64,000 nt of DNA, from assembly GCA_020829485.1 (NCBI GenBank), contig JAIVFU010000003.1, positions 1 to 64,000 of the forward strand, in the 5' to 3' direction. Below are positions 52,484 through 61,400 of this stretch, piece by piece. A model generated the notes under the pieces. The model saw only the letters and a program-made list of their open reading frames with translations, was not told where the DNA came from and ran no database searches. This stretch comes from Nostoc sp. CHAB 5834 (lineage in GTDB: Bacteria; Cyanobacteriota; Cyanobacteriia; Cyanobacteriales; Nostocaceae). Numbering within the stretch: position 1 is the stretch's first letter; each line of letters opens with the position of its first letter. The translations under genes and the position numbers were made by a program.

Positions 52484-53107
52484 TCACTTCTTGGCCTGTA
52501 TCACTTGCAAACTACCACCTGCATATAAAGTTGGCTCACTCACATTAAACCCAGTCTCAGTTAACAATCCAGGTAAATCAGTTTTCAACAATTGCCAAGC
52601 TGTTTCCGTCTCAAACAATAACAAAAACACTGATACCCCAGGCCAAAATATTGGATTCGTAGGAGCATGAAAATCTACTAGTGTAAACACTCCTCCTGGC
52701 TTCAATACCCGGTAAACTTCACTAATAATTTTTCGCAATTGCTCAGGCTGCATCTCGTGTAATGCAACGCTGGTATGCACCACATCAAATAGATTATCTG
52801 CAAATGGCATCTCCTCGGCAAAAGCTTCGAGATAGACTGCTAATGGTACATTTTGCCGCGCCCGTTGCAAAGACTTAGGTGAAGCGTCCAATCCTGTTAC
52901 ATTTTGTGAAAGTTTTACCAAAAATTCCGTTGTTTGACCACTGCCGCAACATAAATCTAAAACCTGAGTATCTGAGTGAATTGTTAAGCCTTGCAAAGCA
53001 AGTTGCCGAAAACGGGCTTCACCACCTACACTTAAGGCTGCTAAACGAGAGATACCATCATACAGCCACTGATAGCGGTAACTCCAATCCCTTAAAATTG
53101 TTGCCAT
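52484..53107 (-). CDS. Class I SAM-dependent methyltransferase
   Basis: A 207-residue enzyme with the SAM motif VLDLCCGSGQTTEFLV (about 50-65), LDASPKSLQRAR (motif II), FDVVHTSVALHEM and RVLKPGGVFTLVDFHAP (motif VI). The pattern is that of the UbiE/methyltransferase-11 group. The N-terminal ILRDWSYRYQWLYDGISRLAALSVGGEARFRQ helps place the start at 53107. Substrate unknown. It is divergent from hemH, 94 bases away. Confidence 0.87.
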   Translation of the reverse strand: MATILRDWSYRYQWLYDGISRLAALSVGGEARFRQLALQGLTIHSDTQVLDLCCGSGQTTEFLVKLSQNVTGLDASPKSLQRARQNVPLAVYLEAFAEEMPFADNLFDVVHTSVALHEMQPEQLRKIISEVYRVLKPGGVFTLVDFHAPTNPIFWPGVSVFLLLFETETAWQLLKTDLPGLLTETGFNVSEPTLYAGGSLQVIQAKK

Positions 53108-53201
53108 TGCATATTTCCTTGCTATTAAGCTTTATTATTTAATAAAGATATATTGTTAACATTAGTAAAAAACCTGAAAAGATTGGGGGAAAGTAACTGC
53201 T

Positions 53202-54368
53202 ATGGGTCGTGTAGGCGTCTTATTACTCAATCTCGGTGGCCCCGATAAGCTAGAGGATGTCGGGCCGTTTTTGTACAACCTATTTTCCGATCCGGAAATT
53301 ATTCGCCTACCATTTCGCTGGTTGCAAAAGCCCCTAGCCTGGTTTATTGCCGAGCGGCGAACCAGAACATCTCAAGAGAATTATAAGCAAATCGGTGGTG
53401 GTTCTCCACTGCGGCGGATCACAGAAGCCCAAGGGCAAGCTTTAAAAGAACAGTTGAGTCATTTAGGACAAGAAGCCAAGATTTACGTGGGGATGCGTTA
53501 TTGGAATCCTTATACAGAAGAGGCGATCGCACAGATCACCCAAGATAATATAGAACACCTGGTAATATTACCATTATATCCCCAGTTTTCTATCAGTACG
53601 AGTGGTTCTAGCTTCCGGCTTTTAGAAAAACTTTGGCAAGAAGACCCAAAGCTTCAACCCATTGATTACACCGTCATTCCTTCCTGGTACAAAGAACCAG
53701 GCTATCTCCAAGCAATGGCGGAACTCATAGCCCAAGAACTAAAACAGTTTCCTAACCCGGATGAGGTTCATATATTCTTCAGCGCCCACGGCGTTCCTAA
53801 AAGCTACGTTGAAGAGGCTGGCGACCCTTACCAGCAAGAAATTGAGGAATGTACTGCCCTGATTATGCAGACTCTCAATCGACCCAATGCCCACACCTTA
53901 GCTTACCAAAGTCGCGTCGGCCCAGTAGAATGGCTCCAACCTTATACTGAGGATGCCCTCAAAGAACTAGGTGCAAAAGGCGTGAAAGATTTGGTTGTTG
54001 TGCCTATCAGTTTTGTCTCAGAACACATCGAGACTCTGCAAGAAATTGATATTGAGTATCGGGAAGTAGCAGAAGAAGCAGGAATTCACAACTTCCGTCG
54101 CGTTCCTGCTCCCAATACCCATCCAGTATTTATTAATGCACTTGCAGACTTGGTGATTAATGCGCTGAAAAATCCTAGTTTCAAGCTTTCGCAAGCTGCC
54201 CAAATGAAAAAAATGGTGAAAATGTACCCTCAAGAGCGTTGGGAATGGGGTTTGACTACTAGTGCTGAAGTATGGAATGGGCGGATTGCCATGCTGGGTT
54301 TTATTGCATTAATCATCGAGTTGATTACCGGTCATGGCTTCTTGCACATGATTGGACTTTTGCAATAA
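53202..54368 (+). CDS. hemH: Ferrochelatase with C-terminal chlorophyll-binding (CAB/hlip) domain
   Basis: Inserts Fe2+ into protoporphyrin IX, the last step of haem synthesis, 388 residues. The ferrochelatase body (about 1-325) has [11 protein letters not shown], the active-site [19 protein letters not shown] (His at about 195) and [18 protein letters not shown] (His/Glu). The last 45 residues carry a linker and the one-helix hlip motif [20 protein letters not shown], so the enzyme is tied to the thylakoid and may bind chlorophyll. This fusion is usual in cyanobacteria. Neighbours are not in an operon; the tail is like the hlips at 45410-45874. Confidence 0.95.
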   Translation: MGRVGVLLLNLGGPDKLEDVGPFLYNLFSDPEIIRLPFRWLQKPLAWFIAERRTRTSQENYKQIGGGSPLRRITEAQGQALKEQLSHLGQEAKIYVGMRYWNPYTEEAIAQITQDNIEHLVILPLYPQFSISTSGSSFRLLEKLWQEDPKLQPIDYTVIPSWYKEPGYLQAMAELIAQELKQFPNPDEVHIFFSAHGVPKSYVEEAGDPYQQEIEECTALIMQTLNRPNAHTLAYQSRVGPVEWLQPYTEDALKELGAKGVKDLVVVPISFVSEHIETLQEIDIEYREVAEEAGIHNFRRVPAPNTHPVFINALADLVINALKNPSFKLSQAAQMKKMVKMYPQERWEWGLTTSAEVWNGRIAMLGFIALIIELITGHGFLHMIGLLQ

Positions 54369-55148
54369 AGGGAATTGGGAATTGGAAAACTCTTCCAAGT
54401 GAAGTTTGAAGGGTAAAGGAACGAACCACAGAGGCGCAGAGGGCACAGAGTCAGAGAAAAAAGAGATGTTTAAGAAGTGTCTCACTCGTCAAAGTTAGCT
54501 TGACAGACTACTAGTCGTCTGTCTCATTGAATTTGATAAGTTTGTAGTAAGCACTTCAGTGCTTAAAAATCCAGGATTTAACGTATTGCGGAAGTCCCCA
54601 CCTTCAATGTACTCATTTCTGTGGGGATAGGGAGCGGGGGATGAGGATTGCATCTGGAATTTGTTTTTGCATAAGCAAAAAATCAATTCCAGATGTATGA
54701 CGAATCCCCAAAATTTTCTGGTAAACTAAAAATTGTTTTGACCATCAATGCCATAAGCGAAAACCATTAGCTTTCAGGTATATATTGCAAGAGAAAAATT
54801 TGGGTCTTGGGAACCAGGACTCCTGCCCTTGGAGGGAATGTAAGACCAAAAAAAGTACGAAGTAATTGATGGCTATTCCCGATGAATTGGGAAGCCCCGT
54901 CCGTCTTACGGCGGGGTAGTTCACATCCTTGATTTGAGCGATAAATCGCTCACTACAAACCTAGCAAAATTAATGGGACAGAACATTAGTAGTCTGTTCC
55001 ATTAGTTTTGATAGGTGAATCAGTTTTAACTCTTATACTTCTCTACGAGACGCTACGGGAACGCGCTCTTTGCGTGCTTTGCGGTTCGTTCTCTTAACTT
55101 TCAGAATTCATAGGACAGACCACTACCCATTCCCCATTCCCCATTCCC
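54369..55148. other. Repeat-rich gap with a transposase remnant
   Basis: Contains GAACCACAGAGGCGCAGAGG repeat text (54421), a AGTAGTCTGTC-type hairpin region (54510-54560), the tnpB tail at 54789-54919, hairpins around GAGCGATAAATCGCTC (54938), and further GCAAAGAGCGC-type text near 55060. No intact gene. Confidence 0.6.
54789..54919 (+). pseudogene. tnpB (IS200/IS605-type) C-terminal remnant
   Basis: One frame reads LGTRTPALGGNVRPKKVRSN and another, just after, reads IPDELGSPVRLTAG with a stop at 54917. These are the last residues of TnpB proteins as found in Nostoc elements; the region around GCCCCGTCCGTCTTACGGCGGGG (54893-54916) is also the hairpin usual at the right end. A frameshift lies between the parts, and the rest of the element is gone. 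This is a right-end scar of an IS200/IS605-type insertion. Confidence 0.75.
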
Positions 55149-55700
55149 CTATGCCCTATGCCTTATCCCCTTGCGATACCAGTCATACCATTGTTTAGCA
55201 CTACGAACTGCAAACCAGAGCAGTATTAAAGCAATTAATCCTCCTTGCCAGGGAGCGTCAAAGGCAAAAAGTACTAGAGCAACACACAAGGTATCTTGAA
55301 GAAAGACTGCCCACAACGGTAAGCCGCGTAACCGATAGAACCAACCAACTTGAACTAGCTGGAGTACTAAAGCTAAGGAACCCCCAATACACGCAATCAT
55401 CCAGCTTGGCGTTGCTGTTGCATTAGCAACTGCTAACCCCATAATTGCCCCCACGACGGGAGACATGAATAATTGAACTAGTTGTAGCAATCTTTGCCCC
55501 CATAGCTTTTTTGAGGCGAATAATTCAACTAAAGACCAACAGCTGAGGCAGGCTAACAAGATTGGTGGAGAAATGTGAGATAAAATTGGAACTTGCGACC
55601 ACAAGCTACTACCCTGCAACAATCCCATGATCAGCAGAGGTGTACCTATTCTCATTCCTGCTGCCGCCGAGGCTGAAAGTGTGGCTAGGATTTCAATCAT
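55149..55700 (-). CDS. DUF4126 membrane protein
   Basis: A 183-residue inner-membrane protein with about five spans. ILATLSASAAAGMRIGTPLLIMGLL at the N-terminus and the PVVGAIMGLAVANATATPSW loop are typical of DUF4126. Function unknown. It is transcribed alone on the minus strand, between repeat regions. Confidence 0.82.
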   Translation of the reverse strand: MIEILATLSASAAAGMRIGTPLLIMGLLQGSSLWSQVPILSHISPPILLACLSCWSLVELFASKKLWGQRLLQLVQLFMSPVVGAIMGLAVANATATPSWMIACIGGSLALVLQLVQVGWFYRLRGLPLWAVFLQDTLCVALVLFAFDAPWQGGLIALILLWFAVRSAKQWYDWYRKGIRHRA

Positions 55701-55865
55701 TAAGGCACTCGAAGCACTAATAAATAAGTAAAAATGTGTTATTTATACTACCCAGTAATGGCAAAAATTCCAGCACCAAACTAATAGTCTTCAGCAATGC
55801 AATACTAAAGATTTTTGGTATTTTTATATATCTTCTTTGAAAAAGGTTACGTATTTTTGAATAAC

Positions 55866-55897
55866 AGGTTAGTAGTAAGCGCTGAAGCGCTCACTAC
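55866..55897. repeat. Dispersed hairpin GTAGTAAGCGCTGAAGCGCTCACTAC
   Basis: AGTAAGCGCT and AGCGCTCACTAC pair around GA. The same hairpin type, with other inner sequence, is at 54542, 57324 and 57441 and inside family A elements. Confidence 0.65.
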
Positions 55898-55910
55898 AAG
55901 CAAATTAATT

Positions 55911-57206
55911 CTAAATTCCCAGTCGTTGATAAACTTCTTCTAAATGGCTCAGATGCTGCTGGGGGTCAAAACAGACTTCTAGTTCTGCTGGGGACAACTT
56001 TTCGGTAACGCGAGGATCTTTGCTAATCAAATCCTGGAAATTACCTTCTGGCTTGTTCCAAGCTGCGTGAGCGCTTTCTTGAACGATCGCATAAGCTTCC
56101 TCTCGCTGGCTTCCCTTGTCTATTAAAGCAAGTAACACTTTTTGGCTGAACACAACGCCGCCGTAGCAGTTGAGATTTCGTTCCATGTTTTCAGGATAAA
56201 CCAACAGGTTTTTCACCAAGTCGGTTATTTCTGATAACATAAAGTGCGTCAAAGTACAAGCATCTGGCAAAATCACCCGTTCTACAGAACTATGGGAAAT
56301 ATCCCTTTCATGCCAAAGAGCGACGTTTTCCAAAGCTGCACCAGCATGGCTTCTGACGAGTCGTGCCATTCCCGTTAGCCGTTCCGAACGGATGGGATTG
56401 CGCTTGTGTGGCATTGCCGAGGAACCTTTTTGACCTTTGGCGAAGAATTCTTCAACTTCCAGAACGTCTGTTTTTTGCAGATTGCGAATTTCTACAGCAA
56501 AACGTTCGATGGATGCTGCTACCAAAGCTAATTGTTGCACATAGTCGGCATGACGATCGCGGGAAATAACTTGCGTTGAGGCCGTATCGGGTTTGAGTCC
56601 GAGTTTTTGACAAGCGATCGCTTCTACACGCGGTTCAACATTCGCATAGGTTCCCACCGCACCAGAAATCTTACCCACAGCGATCGTTTGGCGGAGTATT
56701 CTTAGGCGTTCTTGATGTCGCAACACTTCAGCTAACCAGCCAGCTAGCTTGAAACCAAAAGTGATCGGTTCAGCATGAATACCATGCGATCGGCCAGCCA
56801 TCACTGTATGACGATGTTCCTGTGCTTTTTGGCGAATTACCTGAATTAAATCTTCCAGACGTTGCAATAATATATCCAAGCTGGCAACCAATTGCAGTGC
56901 TAAAGCTGTATCCAAAACATCCGAACTAGTTAAACCCAGGTGAATGTAGCGTCCTGCATCACCAACATATTCGTTGACATTTGTCAAGAAAGCAATAACA
57001 TCGTGGCGGACTACAGCCTCAATTTCTAATACTCGCTTTGGATCAAAATCTGCCTTGGCTTTAATTTCCTCAACCGCCTCAGATGGAATGTAACCCAGTT
57101 CAGCTTGAGCCTCGCAAACAGCAATTTCGACTTGCAGCCAAGTTTTTAGCTTATAGGCTTCACTCCACAGATTAGCCATTTCGGGTAAAGTATAACGCTC
57201 AATCAC
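55911..57206 (-). CDS. purB: Adenylosuccinate lyase
   Basis: Purine-pathway enzyme that cleaves SAICAR and adenylosuccinate, 431 residues. The superfamily signature GSSAMPHKRNPIRSE (about 260-274) is complete, and TSSDVLDTALALQL and AGRSHGIHAEPITFGFKLA hold the catalytic His and Thr/Ser. Length is normal for the bacterial short type. Start GTG 57206. The gene is not in an operon. Confidence 0.95.
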   Translation of the reverse strand: MIERYTLPEMANLWSEAYKLKTWLQVEIAVCEAQAELGYIPSEAVEEIKAKADFDPKRVLEIEAVVRHDVIAFLTNVNEYVGDAGRYIHLGLTSSDVLDTALALQLVASLDILLQRLEDLIQVIRQKAQEHRHTVMAGRSHGIHAEPITFGFKLAGWLAEVLRHQERLRILRQTIAVGKISGAVGTYANVEPRVEAIACQKLGLKPDTASTQVISRDRHADYVQQLALVAASIERFAVEIRNLQKTDVLEVEEFFAKGQKGSSAMPHKRNPIRSERLTGMARLVRSHAGAALENVALWHERDISHSSVERVILPDACTLTHFMLSEITDLVKNLLVYPENMERNLNCYGGVVFSQKVLLALIDKGSQREEAYAIVQESAHAAWNKPEGNFQDLISKDPRVTEKLSPAELEVCFDPQQHLSHLEEVYQRLGI

Positions 57207-57318
57207 AGTTCGGCACAGAATACAACCGTCATATTTTACAGTTTAATTAATGTAGATCGCTTTTTAGTGCTGCTTTTTGCTCAGGGACGGAACTAGTGAT
57301 CTGTCCCATTGTTTTGCT

Positions 57319-57377
57319 AGGTTTGTAGTGAGCGATTTATCGCTCAAATCAAGGACTTAAGTCCTTACTACGAACTT
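57319..57377 (+). repeat. Direct repeat unit, copy 1 of 2 (59 bases)
   Basis: Begins AGGTTTGTAGTGAGCGATTT and ends TCCTTACTACGAACTT. It contains GAGCGATTTATCGCTC and AAGGACTTAAGTCCTT palindromes. Identical to copy 2. Confidence 0.85.
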
Positions 57378-57436
57378 TTATAACCCTTCAGAATTAATGA
57401 GACAGACCACTGTAGTATGTCTCATTAGTAATGCCC

Positions 57437-57495
57437 AGGTTTGTAGTGAGCGATTTATCGCTCAAATCAAGGACTTAAGTCCTTACTACGAACTT
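57437..57495 (+). repeat. Direct repeat unit, copy 2 of 2 (59 bases)
   Basis: Identical to 57319-57377. The two starts are 118 bases apart. Confidence 0.85.
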
Positions 57496-57510
57496 ATTCA
57501 CCCATCAAAG

Positions 57511-58035
57511 TTAGTGTGGACTACTAGTTTTTGAGTCCGAGGTGATGATACTAATCCTGCCGTCAGCCTCCATATATGCAAACTTCACATCTGCTAAAAA
57601 TTCCACACCTTGCTGGCGTAACTTGCTCATCAACTCATCGTCTGTAATTAACTCTCGTTGTAAATGACGCTGAATCATCCGACCATTTTTTATCAGTAGC
57701 AGTGGCGGCTGATTCAGAAAACGTTGGAACTGGGGTATTTTATAGCCCAACCAGTTCAGCAAATAACTCCAGAAAATCACAGTTCCTACCAAAATAGCGC
57801 CTTCAGTAATCGATGTATAATTACTCGCCATAGCGTTTTGGGCAGCTTCAGCAAATAGCACAACTACGAGTAAATCAGTAATTCCTAGTGTTCCTAGTTG
57901 TCGGCTAGGAAGAAAACGTAGCACTGAGAACAGTGCTAAATAGACTAGCGAACCACGGATAATTAACTCAAAGATGCTGATGCTAGGAATAAAGATTGCC
58001 TGCCAATCGATAAAAAACCATTTTTCCATTAGCAC
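57511..58035 (-). CDS. DUF421 membrane protein
   Basis: A 174-residue protein with about three N-terminal spans and a soluble C-terminal domain. LVYLALFSVLRFLPSRQLGTLGITDLLVVVLFAEAAQNAM is the family's N-terminal core, followed by the LLIKNGRMIQRHLQRELITDDEL domain of YetF/DUF421 proteins. The start is either GTG 58035 (AAGGAAG seven bases upstream) or ATG 58029. Function not known. Confidence 0.87.
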   Translation of the reverse strand: MLMEKWFFIDWQAIFIPSISIFELIIRGSLVYLALFSVLRFLPSRQLGTLGITDLLVVVLFAEAAQNAMASNYTSITEGAILVGTVIFWSYLLNWLGYKIPQFQRFLNQPPLLLIKNGRMIQRHLQRELITDDELMSKLRQQGVEFLADVKFAYMEADGRISIITSDSKTSSPH

Positions 58036-58185
58036 TGATTTTCTTCCTTTCTCAATAGACTTCTGGAAAAAATCCAGTATCAGGTTATTTATCTGTGGTC
58101 TTATTTCATAAGACTAACTTTTATTAGAGGTTAAATACTTCAACATCTATCAGATTTATAAACTTAAATTCCTAACAATCAGGAA

Positions 58186-59202
58186 TTAAAATCGCTGATT
58201 TTTTCTTCTCTGTTTTAAGCGTTTAGGCTTATTGAAAGACTGGAATAAGCGATTAATCAAATTAGAAGGAGGCTTTTTCTTAATGGACGATTGACTTGTT
58301 GGAGCCTTACCATTATTTTTCGGGTTATCAGATAAAGGTATGGCATGTTTAGATGGGGTTATGCCGCTACCGTACCTTCTGGCATAAACTTGGGTAAATT
58401 CCGCTCCGAAAAAAAGAATCTGCGCGGCATAGTTAACCCAAGCTAAGATTACCACCAGTGAACCAGCTGCACCATAGGCTGAACCAAAACTGCCATTACC
58501 TAAATATTGCCCTAACAAAAATCTACCGATAGAGAACAAAAAGGAGGTGAGCATAGCTCCAATTACAACATCACTCCAACCAATTTCTACATCTGGTAGG
58601 ACTTTAAAAATGAGTCCGAACAGGAGCGTAGTAATGGCAAAAGAGAGGATGAAATTTATAATTTGCCAGAGGAAATCGACACCTGGCAGCAAGTTACTAA
58701 AGTATGTTACTAATGCTGCTAATGCCGTACTAATTACCAGAGAAACTAAAAGTAAAAAACCAATACCGATGACCATTGCAAAGGACAAAACGCGTAGGCG
58801 AATCATGTTAGTTACACCGCGTCCGGGTTTCGGTTTCACTTCCCAAATTGTGTTGAGGGAATCTTGCAACTCGGTAAATAAGCCAGTAGCACCCACTAGG
58901 AGAACTACGACACTAATGATAGAAGCGATCGCTCCTGTTTGTGGTTTGTTAGCATTCTGAATGGCTGTTTGGATGAATTCTGCGCCATCTTTGCCGACTA
59001 AACCTTGAATTTGTCCAACGATTTGACCTCTTGCTGCTTCCTCTCCAAATACTGCCCCTGCGATCGCAATTACAATAATTAGCAATGGTGCAATGGAAAA
59101 AATTGTGTAATAAGCTAACGCCGCCGCTAACCGTGAGGCTTTATCCTCACTCCATTCTTTGAACGTCTCTTGTAATAACTTCCAAATCGCCTGCAAATTC
59201 AT
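58186..59202 (-). CDS. YihY/BrkB family membrane protein
   Basis: A 338-residue inner-membrane protein with six spans. ASRLAAALAYYTIFSIAPLLIIVIAIAG (about 22-49), ATGLFTELQDSLNTIWEV (about 105-122) and the helix YGAAGSLVVILAWVNYAAQILFFGAEFTQVYARRYG (about 247-282) are family motifs. The C-terminal 50 residues are basic and disordered. The family was once called 'ribonuclease BN'; its true function is not known. Alone on the minus strand. Confidence 0.9.
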   Translation of the reverse strand: MNLQAIWKLLQETFKEWSEDKASRLAAALAYYTIFSIAPLLIIVIAIAGAVFGEEAARGQIVGQIQGLVGKDGAEFIQTAIQNANKPQTGAIASIISVVVLLVGATGLFTELQDSLNTIWEVKPKPGRGVTNMIRLRVLSFAMVIGIGFLLLVSLVISTALAALVTYFSNLLPGVDFLWQIINFILSFAITTLLFGLIFKVLPDVEIGWSDVVIGAMLTSFLFSIGRFLLGQYLGNGSFGSAYGAAGSLVVILAWVNYAAQILFFGAEFTQVYARRYGSGITPSKHAIPLSDNPKNNGKAPTSQSSIKKKPPSNLINRLFQSFNKPKRLKQRRKNQRF

Positions 59203-59322
59203 TCAATCAGTCTCCTTAAGGATGTCGCTTACTTCCTGATATATTGGATACTGATTTCATAAGTAGAAGCATCCCCCCAAGGGTGTTTGTGAAGCGTTCT
59301 TGCGGAGGAATTTAGAATTTTC

Positions 59323-59588
59323 GGCGTTGCTGATTGCGGTATGAAAACGATTGTGCGTTACGTTGAAAATCCTTGTAGAGACGTAAAATTTTACGTCTCT
59401 ACATCCAAATTCATACCTCCATTCAGCAACCTCACTTTTCACGTCATCTGGAAAAACCCACGAAAACCTAACCCCCTAACCCCCTTCCCGCATCGGGAAG
59501 GGGGAACATTCAAAGTCTCTCTCCTTGAAGGAGAGAGATTTAGAGAGAGGTTTTCCAGATCCCGTGAAAAGTCAGATTCAGCAACGCC
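59323..59588. mobile_element. MITE-like family B element, 266 bp, interrupted
   Basis: GGCGTTGCTGA at the left end and TCAGCAACGCC at the right are exact inverted repeats of 11 bases. The interior has the palindrome AGAGACGTAAAATTTTACGTCTCT. A fragment lies at 35358-35422. An inner CATTCAGCAAC at 59421 marks where the native right end was before a second element entered. Confidence 0.7.
59432..59573. mobile_element. Inner MITE-like element nested in family B
   Basis: TCACTTTTCACG-TCATCTGGAAAA and TTTTCCAGAT-CCCGTGAAAAGT form inverted ends. The inside contains CCCCTTCCCGCATCGGGAAGGGGG and CTCTCTCCTTGAAGGAGAGAG hairpins. Confidence 0.7.
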
Positions 59589-59799
59589 GAATTTTATAGT
59601 GACATGACAATGCGACCGCGCCAATTGGTGATAATAAAGATGGGCTGATGTTGGTCGTATAACAAAGCAATTTTTACCTAGAAGCAATGACACAGACGGC
59701 AGCGATTATCACTCTTCAGGATGCAGAAAATCGATTCTCAAAATATTTTGTGCAGAGACGCAATTTTACTCGCATCTCTAGAGCGTCTTTCCACAGCTT

Positions 59800-60546
59800 T
59801 TATTGGGCGTTCACAAATTCCAAATACCCACTGCTAAGTTCTTTCACCGCCAAGTCATAAAATTGCTTCCCATGTTCAGGCGTTGCTAAAGCCGGATTTG
59901 ATCCCATACGTCCATCTGGATAACGCACTCGAAAGTCAGTAGCGCTATAAATCCGATGTCCGCTTGCAACTTCTGGTGAAAGATATGCTTGCTTAATCGC
60001 ATTTGGATAGACGTACTGGGTGAGTGCTACTTCACTTGGCGTTGCATGAGAACCTTCTTGATCCCCATATAATTCTTTAGCTAGCTTATATACAGAACCG
60101 CACATAAACCAGTTTGCCACTTGACATTGCACATGTTGAGCATTGGAAATCTGCAAATCTTCTAAATGCGCGTAAGTTTCTGAAAAAGCAGCTTTTAGGG
60201 TGGCGATATTACCGCCATGTCCGTTAATAAAGTAGAACTTGCTAAAACCAGCTTTGGCTAAACAAGTTACATAATCTCGCACTACTTGAATTAAAGTGCT
60301 GGGACGCAGACTGATGGAGCCAGGAAAAGCAGTATGGTGCAGTGCCATACCCACATTGATTGTAGGGCCAACGATCGCGCCAGTTGCATCACCTACACCA
60401 GCTGCGATCGCTTCTGCACAAATGGCATCAGTGCCAATTAACCCCGTTGGCCCATGTTGTTCTGTGGAACCAATAGGGAAAATAATCCCCTTTGACTGCT
60501 GTAAATAGACTTCGACTTCTTGCCAAGTACTTAAATGTAGTAACAT
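59800..60546 (-). CDS. Creatininase-family amidohydrolase
   Basis: A 248-residue metal-dependent hydrolase. Metal-binding motifs are visible: GSTEQHGPTGLIGTDAICAEA (about 23-43) with Glu, His and Asp, and FYFINGHGGNIATL (about 106-119) with His; GSHATPSEVALTQ has the third Glu. The family cleaves creatinine, formamides and related riboflavin or folate-breakdown amides; the true substrate here is unknown. Start ATG 60546. No operon partner. Confidence 0.9.
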   Translation of the reverse strand: MLLHLSTWQEVEVYLQQSKGIIFPIGSTEQHGPTGLIGTDAICAEAIAAGVGDATGAIVGPTINVGMALHHTAFPGSISLRPSTLIQVVRDYVTCLAKAGFSKFYFINGHGGNIATLKAAFSETYAHLEDLQISNAQHVQCQVANWFMCGSVYKLAKELYGDQEGSHATPSEVALTQYVYPNAIKQAYLSPEVASGHRIYSATDFRVRYPDGRMGSNPALATPEHGKQFYDLAVKELSSGYLEFVNAQ

Positions 60547-60655
60547 TTTTAATGAATTTCCTCAATAAAATTGCGGTGGGACGAAACCTTTTTCTGCTAA
60601 ACTCCCACTAACATGATTATGAACTCTCTAGATTTTCTGTGGTGACGATCGCTAT

Positions 60656-60777
60656 AGACCTCTTGCAAAAGTCCCTAACACCCCACCCCCAACCCCTCCC
60701 CTTAGTAAGGGGAGGGGAGTGTTTGCGTGAGCAAATGCGGGGTGAGGTTCTTTATTTTTGATTTATGCAAGAGGTCT
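60656..60777. mobile_element. MITE-like element, 122 bp, 12-bp perfect inverted ends
   Basis: AGACCTCTTGCA and TGCAAGAGGTCT are exact reverse complements. Inside, CCCCACCCCCAACCCCTCCC and the CCTTAGTAAGG hairpin are common in Nostoc repeats. Confidence 0.75.
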
Positions 60778-60798
60778 TATGACAAATTTCAATAATAA

Positions 60799-60830
60799 GA
60801 TCCCCCACTTCTCAAAGTAGTCGGGGATCT
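60799..60830. terminator. Hairpin AGATCCCC...GGGGATCT
   Basis: The eight-base arms enclose ACTTCTCAAAGT, which can also pair with itself. It is possibly the terminator of the cupin gene, on the minus strand, though 270 bases after its stop; no T-run is clear. Confidence 0.4.
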
Positions 60831-61104
60831 ATGACTTTCACATTTTTAGTTATCAGTTACCAATCTGGCAAGAATTTTCTGCAAAATTTTGAGGGAATGA
60901 AACTATTTATTTCTAGGAATATTGTTTAGGGGATGGAGTCGCAACAAGTTTCGACAGATATGGATATTAGCAATTGACCGATTCTGCCACTTTATCCTAC
61001 GACAATCGCTGCGAACCCCCTTATAGGAGAAATCCAAATTGAGTTGTGAGATGTTGGTATAGGGGATCATCAACTAGATAATGGGGATCAATCTTTTCTG
61101 TTGA

Positions 61105-61378
61105 TTAATCAAAGTAATAATGCTTTTTCACGTCCTTTGTAATTTCCCATGTGCAGGACATGCCAGCAGGAAAAGTTACCAAATCGCCTTTACCTATTTG
61201 CACTGGCTGTCCACCATCAGGAGTAACAACAACATCACCTTCTAAAAAGTAGCAAGTTTCTTGAGAATCATAAGTCCAAGGAAATTTTGAGACTTCCTTT
61301 TTCCAAATATCCCATTTAGAGACACCCAATTCATTGAAGCGTTCAAGTTTTAGGTTGATGCTCAATTTTAATTTCCAT
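61105..61378 (-). pseudogene. Cupin domain protein with a one-base frameshift near the start
   Basis: A small single-domain cupin. ATG 61378 begins MEIKIEHQPKT and then hits a stop (TGA); removing one T in the ACTTGAA at about 61343-61347 restores ERFNELGVSKWDIWKKEVSKF and the whole domain PWTYDSQETCYFLEGDVVVTP, GKGDLVTFPAGMSCTWEITKDVKKHYYFD. This is the family's normal 90-residue form. Without that change the shifted frame can start only further upstream, within the preceding gene. So this is a frameshifted gene, or a gene started at an alternative codon such as TTG, or a sequencing error. The conserved core is intact. Confidence 0.75.
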
Positions 61379-61400
61379 ATTGTGTTTTCTCTAGTTATCT

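Larger units (their letters stand above)
57207..57510. other. Gap with a perfect 59-base direct repeat
   Basis: Two copies of one 59-base unit at 57319-57377 and 57437-57495 fill most of the space, separated by TGAGACAGACCAC...GTCTCATTA text. No gene. Confidence 0.7.
59203..59799. other. Gap with nested mobile elements
   Basis: Holds the family B element at 59323-59588 and, within it, another inverted-repeat element at 59432-59573. No gene. The remainder (59590-59799) is plain. Confidence 0.65.
60547..61104. other. Intergenic gap with MITE-like element and hairpin
   Basis: Contains the 122-bp element at 60656-60777 and the strong hairpin at 60799-60830. No gene seen in the rest; 60850-61080 is plain AT-rich text. 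Confidence 0.6.

Noticed and set aside
54495..54686. Minus-strand 63-codon frame
   Set aside because: Lies in a repeat-rich gap, without ribosome site or likeness.
57319..57495. CRISPR array of two repeats
   Set aside because: Only two units, each a double palindrome that also occurs singly elsewhere, and no cas genes are near.
59341..59693. Plus- and minus-strand frames of 84-88 codons
   Set aside because: Both are made of the nested mobile elements; the hairpins produce mirrored frames on both strands.
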